DNA of 13,271 nt, from assembly GCA_004356305.1 (NCBI GenBank), contig SMXJ01000062.1, forward strand, positions 1 to 13,271. The letters are read 5' to 3'. This stretch comes from Bacteroidota bacterium. Lineage in GTDB: Bacteria; Bacteroidota; Bacteroidia; Flavobacteriales; Flavobacteriaceae. Both the position numbers and the translations under genes were made by a program. A model generated the notes under the pieces. The model was not told where the DNA came from. It saw nothing but the letters and a program-made list of their open reading frames with translations, and made no database searches. Below, one piece after another: positions 7,417 to 13,271 of the stretch (within the stretch, counting starts at the first letter, position 1; every line of letters starts with the position of its first letter).

Positions 7417-8157
7417 ATGAAAATATTAGTGTGTATAAGTCACGTGCCGGACACTACTTCGAAGATTAATTTTACCGACGGAGACACGAAATTTGACACG
7501 AATGGAGTTCAATTTGTGATCAACCCAAACGATGAATTTGGTTTAACCCGTGCCATGTGGTTTAAGGAAAAACAAGGTGCCAGCGTACATGTTGCCACCG
7601 TGGGGGGTCCGGAAACCGAGCCGACTTTGCGTAAAGCGCTCGCGATTGGAGCAGACGAGGCCATTAGAGTAAACACTCCTGCAACCGATGGTTATTCGGT
7701 GGCAAAGCAGTTGGCTGGTGTGGTGAAAGACGGGGGTTACGATCTGGTGATCGGGGGTCGTGAATCTATCGATTATAACGGTGGAATGGTTCCGGGTATG
7801 ATGGCTAAATTAATTGGAGCCAATTTTATAAACACTTGTATCGGCCTGGAAATTGAGGGCAACCAAGCTACGGTGGTAAGAGAGATCGATGGAGGGAAAG
7901 AAAACTTAGAAGCCAGTCTTCCCTTAGTGATTGGCGGACAAAAAGGTTTGGTGCAGGAGAGTGATCTACGCATCCCGAATATGCGAGGGATCATGCAGGC
8001 CAGATCTAAACCATTACATGTTATAGAGCCTGTTGATGTCGCCGCCGAAACCCAGGCTATACGATTCGAAAAGCCCGCACCAAGGGGAACCGTAAAATTG
8101 GTCGACAACGTTGATGACCTTATTAATTTATTACACAACGAAGCTAAAGTGATCTAA
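7417..8157 (+). CDS. etfB: Electron transfer flavoprotein, beta subunit
   Basis: Small subunit of the soluble ETF heterodimer, which collects electrons from acyl-CoA and other flavin dehydrogenases and passes them towards the quinone pool. The protein has 246 residues, close to the usual 250-260. Family features include an N-terminal MKILVCISHVPDT strand, INPNDEFGLTRA at 36-46, ALAIGADEAIRV at 74-85, the nucleotide-binding loop GGRESIDYNGG at 113-123, and the C-terminal signature IPNMRGIMQARSKPL at 186-200. The ATG start is supported by the typical N-terminus. etfA begins 3 bases after the stop, so the two are translated from one message. No ETF:quinone oxidoreductase or acyl-CoA dehydrogenase gene is in the window, so the electron donors must be encoded elsewhere. 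Confidence 0.95.
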   Translation: MKILVCISHVPDTTSKINFTDGDTKFDTNGVQFVINPNDEFGLTRAMWFKEKQGASVHVATVGGPETEPTLRKALAIGADEAIRVNTPATDGYSVAKQLAGVVKDGGYDLVIGGRESIDYNGGMVPGMMAKLIGANFINTCIGLEIEGNQATVVREIDGGKENLEASLPLVIGGQKGLVQESDLRIPNMRGIMQARSKPLHVIEPVDVAAETQAIRFEKPAPRGTVKLVDNVDDLINLLHNEAKVI

Positions 8158-8160
8158 AAT

Positions 8161-9123
8161 ATGTCAGTACTAGTATATACAGAATCTGAAGGAGGAAAAT
8201 TTAAAAAAATTGCTCATGAAGTGGTTGCTTACGGCCATGGAATTGCAGAAATGATGGGAACAACCGTTACGGCGATTGCCATCAACGGTGGTGATGCTTC
8301 CGAACTTGGTACTTATGGAGCTTCTAAAGTATTGGAAGTAAAAAATGGAGATCTGGAAAAATTCAGTGCCGAAGGATACGCAGATGTCGTAGCACAAGCC
8401 GCAAAGGCCGAAGGCTCAAGTGTGGTAATACTGACTTCCAGCGCAAACAGTAAGTTTATGGCTCCTCTGGTGGCTATAAATCTGGAAGCAGGCTATGTGC
8501 CTAATGTGACTCAACTTCCCGAAAGTACTTCCCCTTTGAAAGTAAAACACAATGTTTTCACCAATAAGGCCTTTTCGGTGACCGAGTTTATGACTGAAGT
8601 AAAAGTGATCGGATTGGGTAAAAATACCTACGGTGTAAAAGAAAATCCAACTTCAGCCACAGCCGAAAGTTTTTCGCCTTCTGTAGATACCGGAGGCGTT
8701 AAAATACTATCAGTTGATAAGGCAACCGATAAAGTTACCATCGCAGATGCGGAGATCGTTGTTTCCGGTGGCCGTGGATTGAAAGGCCCTGAAAATTGGG
8801 GAATGATCGAGGATCTGGCCGAAACTTTAGGTGCCGCAATAGCATGCTCAAAACCCGTTAGTGATATGGGATGGAGACCACACAGCGAGCACGTGGGACA
8901 AACCGGAAAACCCGTCGCCGCGAATCTGTATATCGCTATTGGAATTAGTGGTGCGATCCAACATTTGGCAGGAATCAATGGGTCCAAGGTAAAAGTGGTT
9001 ATCAATAATGACCCTGAAGCTCCGTTCTTTAAAGCAGCAGACTACGGTATTGTGGGAGATGCATTTGAAGTAGTACCACAATTCACTCAAAAATTAAAAG
9101 AGTTTAAAGCTCAAAACGCATAA
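8161..9123 (+). CDS. etfA: Electron transfer flavoprotein, alpha subunit
   Basis: FAD-carrying large subunit of ETF, partner of EtfB. It has 320 residues, a normal length. Residues 1 to about 185 form the N-terminal domain, with MSVLVYTESEGGKFKK at the start. The FAD domain follows: SGGRG at 202-206, SKPVSDMGW at 230-238, HVGQTGK at 244-250, GISGAIQHLAG at 261-271, and NNDPEAPFFKAADYGIVGD at 282-300, which match the family's PROSITE-type signature. Lys231 occupies the site where well-studied ETFs have an Arg (SR-x-x-x-D) contacting the flavin. It starts 3 bases after etfB. No convincing terminator hairpin follows in the next 80 bases, so read-through into the DUF151 gene is possible. Confidence 0.96.
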   Translation: MSVLVYTESEGGKFKKIAHEVVAYGHGIAEMMGTTVTAIAINGGDASELGTYGASKVLEVKNGDLEKFSAEGYADVVAQAAKAEGSSVVILTSSANSKFMAPLVAINLEAGYVPNVTQLPESTSPLKVKHNVFTNKAFSVTEFMTEVKVIGLGKNTYGVKENPTSATAESFSPSVDTGGVKILSVDKATDKVTIADAEIVVSGGRGLKGPENWGMIEDLAETLGAAIACSKPVSDMGWRPHSEHVGQTGKPVAANLYIAIGISGAIQHLAGINGSKVKVVINNDPEAPFFKAADYGIVGDAFEVVPQFTQKLKEFKAQNA

Positions 9124-9223
9124 AATTTAGTATTTTGTGCTTTGAAAAAGAACTGTTTAAATAAGTGAGAAGCCTTGTTCAGACAACTTTTTTAAATCCA
9201 GATTTTTGATTCATCGCTTTTTA

Positions 9224-9847
9224 ATGAGCCTAGTTCGACTACACATAAAAGGAATCTCTTACAGTCAAACTCAAAATGGAGCCTATGCCCTTATTTTGAG
9301 TGAGGAAGGCGGGGATCGAAAATTGCCCATAGTGATTGGAGCTTTTGAGGCCCAGTCCATCGCGATCGCGTTGGAAAAGGAGATCAAACCTCCACGGCCC
9401 CTCACACATGACCTGTTTAAGAATTTTTCCGATCGATTTGATATAGTCATAAAGCAGGTGATCATACACAAATTGGTAGATGGTATTTTTTATAGTAGCA
9501 TTATTTGTGAACGAGACCATATCGAAGAAGTTATCGACGCTCGCACCAGTGATGCCATAGCTTTGGCATTGCGTTTTAACGCACCCATATTTACCTATAA
9601 AAAGATTCTGGATAAAGCAGGAATATACTTAAAAACACCGCCCAAAGATAAGGACACTTCAGGAGAACAAGAGGCGGTCATTGAAGAGTTAATAACCGGC
9701 GAAGACAGAGAAACGATCAAACTTGTCTCAGAAGATTACAGCAAACACACCTTAAAAGAACTCAAAAAACAACTCGATGAAGCCGTTGCACAAGAAAACT
9801 ACGAAAAAGCTGCAGCGATCAGGGACGAAATTTCAAAACGAAAATAG
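9224..9847 (+). CDS. DUF151 bifunctional-nuclease-family protein with C-terminal UVR motif
   Basis: A 207-residue cytoplasmic protein. Residues 1 to about 135 form the BFN/DUF151 domain, with LPIVIGAFEAQSIAIALE at 34-51, RPLTHDLF at 58-65 and DARTSDAIALALRF at 105-118, the family's hallmark segments. Plant homologues have been described as having RNase and DNase activity, but the activity of bacterial members is mostly untested. Residues about 174-207 form a UVR motif (LKELKKQLDEAVAQENYEKAAAIRDEI pattern) like the UvrB-UvrC contact helix pair. I chose ATG 9224 rather than the in-frame TTG at 9206, because the protein then begins MSLVRLHIKGISYSQTQ, as family members typically do. The stop is 3 bases before the transporter ATG, which indicates translational coupling. 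Confidence 0.88.
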   Translation: MSLVRLHIKGISYSQTQNGAYALILSEEGGDRKLPIVIGAFEAQSIAIALEKEIKPPRPLTHDLFKNFSDRFDIVIKQVIIHKLVDGIFYSSIICERDHIEEVIDARTSDAIALALRFNAPIFTYKKILDKAGIYLKTPPKDKDTSGEQEAVIEELITGEDRETIKLVSEDYSKHTLKELKKQLDEAVAQENYEKAAAIRDEISKRK

Positions 9848-9850
9848 TTT

Positions 9851-11626
9851 ATGCGCAACTATTTATTTCTCCTGATATTTTGTGTTTCCTTCGGAATTGT
9901 TAGCGGTCAGAATATTGAAAAGAATTGGCTTTTTACCAGTGTCGAAACTCCCGAAGGCGAGTCTCTTTTTCCGATCAATCCCGAAACTGATAATTTTGTT
10001 CTCAACGAAGGATCGTTCAATTATTCACTGGAAGCTAAAGACAATCTTAGAGCTTCGGGAGATTATATCTATCAGAATAATCTATTAATACTCTTCTACT
10101 CAAAACCAAAGGACACCATACGCCGCTACCACATTGAAGAACTTACGGACAGCACCCTGGTTTTATCTGAAAATAATGTCAATTATAAATTTACTTATGT
10201 CGATAAAAAAGACGCTGCTCTATTAATTGATGAAAATAAGACGGACAGCGCTAATGAGACGACTCTGATACAAGCTTCCAAAGGGTTCTCAGTTCAAAGT
10301 CTTTGGCGTGGAATACTTGGGATGTTCACACTTATTTTGATAGCCTTTTTGTTCAGTGCGAATAAAAAAGCCATAAACTGGCGAACTGTGGGTATAGGTC
10401 TGACTCTTCAGCTGTTCATAGCTATAGGCGTTTTAAAAGTAGCTTTTATTCAAAATATATTTGATCTGGTTGGTCGAATATTCGTAAGTATTCTAGAGTT
10501 TACCCAGGCGGGTAGTGAGTTTTTATTCAAGGGATTGGTGGCAGATATGAACACCTTCGGATTTATTTTTGCGTTTCAGGTTTTGCCTACTATTATATTT
10601 TTCTCCGCACTTACTTCGGTTCTTTTTTACTTAGGAGTGATCCAAAAGGTAGTTAAGGCCTTTGGCTGGTTGTTATCAAAGTTGTTAAAGATCTCCGGGG
10701 CAGAAAGCTTAAGTGTAGCCGGAAATATTTTTCTTGGACAAACCGAAGCCCCTTTGTTGATAAAGGCCTATTTGGAAAAAATGAACAAATCTGAGATGCT
10801 TTTAGTGATGATCGGTGGGATGGCAACGGTGGCAGGAGCTGTTTTAGCGGCTTATATAGGCTTCTTAGGTGGTAATGATCCCGTGTTGCGATTGATGTTT
10901 GCAAAACACCTGCTCGCAGCATCCGTTATGGCTGCTCCGGGAGCGATAGTCATCTCAAAAATATTATACCCACAAACTGAAAAGATCAATACCGATGTCA
11001 AGGTGTCTTCAGATAAAATTGGGAGCAATCTTTTGGACGCGATCGCCAACGGAACCACAGAAGGGTTAAAACTCGCCGTAAATGTGGGCGCCATGCTCCT
11101 GGTTTTTATCGCGCTGATAGCACTTATGAATGGAATATTAAGCGGTATAGCTAGCTTCGATGGTTTTTCCATTGAATTCCTTAGTATCGATTGGCACTTC
11201 ACTTCCTTAAATCAAGTGATCGCTGAAAACACAGCCTATAGTAGCTTTTCGCTCGAATTTCTTCTGGGTTATTTATTTGCTCCGTTAATGTGGCTTATCG
11301 GAGTACCAAAAGAAGATATGATGATGATGGGGCAGCTTTTAGGAATTAAACTCGTTGCCAGTGAATTTGTGGGTTATATGCAACTAGCCGATTTAAAGAA
11401 TGTATCCAACGCCCTCCATCTCAATACCGAAAAATCCATCATCATGGCCACTTATATGCTTTGTGGTTTTGCCAACTTCGCGTCAATAGGCATCCAAATA
11501 GGCGGTATAGGGTCTCTGGCTCCCGGACAACGTAAATTATTGTCCAAATTCGGAATGAGAGCATTACTGGGAGGTTCCATCGCTTCTCTTATCTCCGCGA
11601 CAATTGCGGGAATGATCATTGGGTAA
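9851..11626 (+). CDS. CNT-family nucleoside transporter with secreted N-terminal lipocalin-like domain
   Basis: Inner-membrane concentrative nucleoside transporter (NupC/CNT family), expected to import nucleosides with H+ or Na+. The transporter part (about residues 150-591) carries GQTEAPL at 296-302 (re-entrant hairpin 1, nucleoside-binding), GGMATVAGAVLAAYI at 322-336, GIKLVASEFVGY at 498-509 and CGFANFASIGIQIGG at 538-552. Ordinary bacterial CNTs are about 390-420 residues; this one has 591 because of an N-terminal addition. Residues 1-20 form a signal peptide (cleavage near GIVSGQ), and residues about 21-118 look like a beta-rich lipocalin-like domain, with W26 near the start and EELTDSTLVLSENN at 96-109. 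A polar linker then leads into the first helix. The added domain should lie in the periplasm. The gene is coupled to the upstream DUF151 gene. Confidence 0.92.
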   Translation: MRNYLFLLIFCVSFGIVSGQNIEKNWLFTSVETPEGESLFPINPETDNFVLNEGSFNYSLEAKDNLRASGDYIYQNNLLILFYSKPKDTIRRYHIEELTDSTLVLSENNVNYKFTYVDKKDAALLIDENKTDSANETTLIQASKGFSVQSLWRGILGMFTLILIAFLFSANKKAINWRTVGIGLTLQLFIAIGVLKVAFIQNIFDLVGRIFVSILEFTQAGSEFLFKGLVADMNTFGFIFAFQVLPTIIFFSALTSVLFYLGVIQKVVKAFGWLLSKLLKISGAESLSVAGNIFLGQTEAPLLIKAYLEKMNKSEMLLVMIGGMATVAGAVLAAYIGFLGGNDPVLRLMFAKHLLAASVMAAPGAIVISKILYPQTEKINTDVKVSSDKIGSNLLDAIANGTTEGLKLAVNVGAMLLVFIALIALMNGILSGIASFDGFSIEFLSIDWHFTSLNQVIAENTAYSSFSLEFLLGYLFAPLMWLIGVPKEDMMMMGQLLGIKLVASEFVGYMQLADLKNVSNALHLNTEKSIIMATYMLCGFANFASIGIQIGGIGSLAPGQRKLLSKFGMRALLGGSIASLISATIAGMIIG

Positions 11627-11695
11627 GCGATAAAAATGGTTGATAACTTATAATAAAACCCTTCGATTCAAGTTTTCTAACTACCTCTTGTTTTT

Positions 11696-11703
11696 TACAT
11701 TTA
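11696..11703 (+). promoter_or_regulatory. Candidate -7 element for thyA
   Basis: TACATTTA differs from TAnnTTTG only at the last base and is preceded at roughly the right distance by TTTTC-type sequence. It lies in the 98-base gap between the transporter stop and the thyA ATG (11725), about 20 bases before that start. Consensus resemblance only. Confidence 0.3.
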
Positions 11704-11724
11704 GCCAACTAATTTTGATTGACG

Positions 11725-12549
11725 ATGAAGCAATATCACAACCTGATAAAACATGTACTCGAATTCGGTAATGAGAAAAGTGACCGCACAGGAACCGGTA
11801 CCAAAAGTGTTTTTGGACACCAATTACGTTTTGACCTCAGCGAAGGATTTCCGATGGTCACCACCAAAAAATTACATTTAAAATCCATTATTTATGAATT
11901 ATTATGGTTTCTCAATGGTGACACCAATATAAAATACCTGCAGGAAAATGGGGTGCGTATTTGGAATGCCTGGGCAGATGACAATGGGGACCTGGGACCG
12001 GTGTATGGACATCAATGGCGGAACTGGAACAGTGAAGAGATCGATCAGATATCCGATATTATTCACACCTTAAAAAATAATCCAGACAGCCGGCGAATGT
12101 TAGTCAGCGCATGGAATCCCAGTGTGTTACCTGATACTTCAAAAACCTTCTCAGAAAATATAGCCAATGGAAAGGCAGCTTTACCGCCCTGCCATGCTTT
12201 CTTTCAGTTTTATGTGGCTGATGGAAAACTTTCTTGCCAACTCTATCAACGAAGTGCCGATATATTTTTGGGCGTCCCCTTTAATATTGCCTCATATGCC
12301 CTGTTCACCATGATGATGGCTCAGGTTTGCGATTACCAACCGGGAGACTTTATTCATACCTTTGGTGATGCCCATATTTACAGCAACCATTATGAACAAA
12401 TAGACCTGCAATTGTCAAGAGAACCACGTCCCCTGCCTAAAATGTTGCTTAATCCAGAAGTAAAGGATATATTTGACTTCAAATTTGATGATTTTACCCT
12501 GATCGATTATCATCCACATCCCCACATCAAAGGAGTGGTTGCGGTGTGA
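11725..12549 (+). CDS. thyA: Thymidylate synthase
   Basis: Cytoplasmic enzyme that methylates dUMP to dTMP using methylenetetrahydrofolate, producing dihydrofolate. With ATG 11725 the protein is 274 residues and begins MKQYHNLIKHVLEFG, aligning with the known E. coli start (MKQY). An in-frame TTG two codons earlier is therefore rejected. Key residues are Arg21 in the phosphate-binding loop DRTGTGT, catalytic Cys156 in LPPCHAFFQFYV, the dUMP contacts in QRSADIFLGVPFN (Asp179, Asn187), and His217/Tyr219 in GDAHIYSNH. Between SAWNPSVLPD and the catalytic Cys there is an insert of about ten residues (TSKTFSENIANGK region) that E. coli ThyA lacks. I believe the insert is common in related Bacteroidetes. 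A small secreted TonB_C-domain gene follows after 15 bases. A dihydrofolate reductase gene, which often follows thyA, is not seen. Confidence 0.97.
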   Translation: MKQYHNLIKHVLEFGNEKSDRTGTGTKSVFGHQLRFDLSEGFPMVTTKKLHLKSIIYELLWFLNGDTNIKYLQENGVRIWNAWADDNGDLGPVYGHQWRNWNSEEIDQISDIIHTLKNNPDSRRMLVSAWNPSVLPDTSKTFSENIANGKAALPPCHAFFQFYVADGKLSCQLYQRSADIFLGVPFNIASYALFTMMMAQVCDYQPGDFIHTFGDAHIYSNHYEQIDLQLSREPRPLPKMLLNPEVKDIFDFKFDDFTLIDYHPHPHIKGVVAV

Positions 12550-12564
12550 CTTTAATACCTACTT

Positions 12565-12999
12565 ATGAGAAAATTGCTCTTAATTGCCCTTTTGCTTATT
12601 CCCGTTATTGGTTTTTCTCAAAATGAATGGGGAAGTGTAAATAAAACAACGGTGATCTTGAAGGAAATTGCTCCTGTATGGCCGGGATGTGAAGGCAAGA
12701 CCGGTACTGCCATAAATGATTGTTTTAAACAAAAATTGATCCAACATCTCGGTAAAAATTTTAAATACCCTGCCGAAGCCTATAAAAAGAACGAACAAGG
12801 AAAAGTAATCGTTGAAATGTACATCAATGAGCTGGGAAAAGTGGAAATTGAAAGTGTAACCGGCGCTACGAAATTGTTGCGGGACGCAGCCAAAAGGAAT
12901 GTTAGTTCCATACCAAAAATGGCCAGACCGGGGATGCTTGGAGGAGAGCCCAGAGCTCTTAAATATACCATTCCCATTACATTTAAAACGGGTAAATAA
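12565..12999 (+). CDS. Small secreted protein with TonB C-terminal-like domain
   Basis: A 144-residue protein with a signal peptide at residues 1-19 (basic MRK, hydrophobic core, cleavage near GFSQ), so it is expected in the periplasm. Residues about 37-144 resemble the TonB C-terminal fold in the version common in Bacteroidetes: WPGCEG at 39-44, Cys53, NFKYPAEA at 65-72, EQGKVIVEMYINELGKVE at 77-94, and the closing YTIPITFK at 134-141. Cys42 and Cys53 could form a disulfide. It lacks the N-terminal membrane anchor and proline-rich spacer of an energy-transducing TonB, so it probably does not act as TonB itself. Its role is unknown. It begins 15 bases after the thyA stop with no promoter visible in between, so co-transcription with thyA is likely. 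Confidence 0.82.
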   Translation: MRKLLLIALLLIPVIGFSQNEWGSVNKTTVILKEIAPVWPGCEGKTGTAINDCFKQKLIQHLGKNFKYPAEAYKKNEQGKVIVEMYINELGKVEIESVTGATKLLRDAAKRNVSSIPKMARPGMLGGEPRALKYTIPITFKTGK

Positions 13000-13041
13000 A
13001 GCGTTGATAAAAAACAGTATCGCGCTCTTTGTTTCCGGTGT

Positions 13042-13271
13042 TCAATACAGGAGAGCAAGCAACTTTTCAAGGTCCTTTTCCGAATTATAAAAATGAAAGC
13101 TAAGGCGTATTCCCTTACCTCGCAAAGAAACTATTACCTTGTTCTCTTTTAATTTCTGAAATAACGCTGCATCCCCTTTGATATTAAAGATACACGAGTG
13201 CAATACCCTATTGGTAACGGCGGGCTCCAGTAGCCCGAGTTTTGTGAATTCTCTTTTCGCTATTTCATTGA
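13042..13271 (-). CDS. C-terminal part of a class V aminotransferase (partial)
   Basis: On the minus strand an open frame enters from the right edge and gives 75 complete codons to a TGA at 13044-13042. The sequence contains LHSCIFNIKGD, FQKLKENKVIVSLRGKGIRLSFHFYN and a final DLEKLLALLY segment. This order (a His-Ser-x-x-Phe strand, a short-loop helix, then SxRxxxxRxSxHxYN) is typical of the small domain of fold-type I PLP enzymes of the class V aminotransferase / cysteine-desulfurase-like group. The PLP-binding lysine lies outside the window, so the substrate cannot be named. The gene is convergent with the TonB_C-domain gene, leaving a 42-base gap. Confidence 0.75.
   Translation of the reverse strand, partial: NEIAKREFTKLGLLEPAVTNRVLHSCIFNIKGDAALFQKLKENKVIVSLRGKGIRLSFHFYNSEKDLEKLLALLY

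Noticed and set aside
7218..7469. Small + strand open frame across the divergent region, overlapping etfB
   Set aside because: No recognisable protein features, and it overlaps the start of etfB in a different frame.
9206..9223. Upstream in-frame TTG start for the DUF151 protein
   Set aside because: It adds only MIHRFL before the MSLVRLHIKGISYSQTQ start that matches the family; ATG 9224 is preferred.
9124..9223. Promoter or terminator between etfA and the DUF151 gene
   Set aside because: Only partial -7-like matches (TATTTTG) with no -33 at a fitting distance, and no hairpin followed by a T run.
11719..11724. Upstream in-frame TTG start for thyA
   Set aside because: ThyA proteins start with MKQY-type sequence, which begins at ATG 11725.
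11627..11724. Terminator after the nucleoside transporter
   Set aside because: No inverted repeat of useful length is visible in this AT-rich gap.
12995..13030. Possible terminator between the TonB_C-domain gene and the aminotransferase (AAAGCG ... CGCTCTTT)
   Set aside because: Pairing needs a bulge, the loop is long and there is no T tract; too weak to call.
1..13271. Mobile elements, CRISPR arrays, tRNA or rRNA genes, defence or toxin-antitoxin modules
   Set aside because: I saw no regular direct repeats, transposase-like proteins, terminal inverted repeats or RNA-gene signatures; all larger frames belong to recognisable families.

Overview
The window reads as a chromosomal segment from a marine-type member of the Bacteroidetes, most likely family Flavobacteriaceae. 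The evidence is moderate to low GC, putative promoters of the TAnnTTTG (-7) type, a DUF5686 outer-membrane protein, a bifunctional-nuclease (DUF151) protein with a UVR tail, a ThyA with an insert before its catalytic cysteine, and a membrane pyrophosphatase with the Flavobacterium-type placement of its transport glutamate. There is no sign of phage, transposon, CRISPR, tRNA or rRNA. The gene content is mainly metabolic and housekeeping.

Layout. Positions 1-101 hold the last 32 codons of an unidentified + strand gene, followed after 5 bases by a deoxynucleoside kinase (107-721). A hairpin terminator at 763-790 separates it from a convergent minus-strand block. In transcription order that block is pdhB (7112-6135, pyruvate dehydrogenase E1 beta), a DUF5686 outer-membrane protein (6077-3588) and hppA (3498-814, proton-pumping pyrophosphatase). 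The 304-base region 7113-7416 is a divergent control region with two adjacent palindromes. The + strand block that follows is etfB-etfA (electron transfer flavoprotein), then a DUF151/UVR protein coupled to a CNT nucleoside transporter, then thyA and a small secreted TonB_C-domain protein. The window ends in the C-terminus of a minus-strand class V aminotransferase (13271-13042).

How the genes fit together. Two themes recur. One is energy metabolism: pyruvate dehydrogenase, ETF and a pyrophosphate-driven proton pump. The other is nucleoside and thymidylate supply: deoxynucleoside kinase, nucleoside uptake and thymidylate synthase.

No clearly new multi-gene system is visible. The points most worth a second look are protein-architecture oddities and one regulatory region. 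They are the duplicated acidic C-terminal extension of HppA, its glutamate relocated to helix 5, the secreted lipocalin-like domain fused to the nucleoside transporter, the tandem palindromes between pdhB and etfB, and a Lys in place of the usual flavin-contacting Arg in EtfA.
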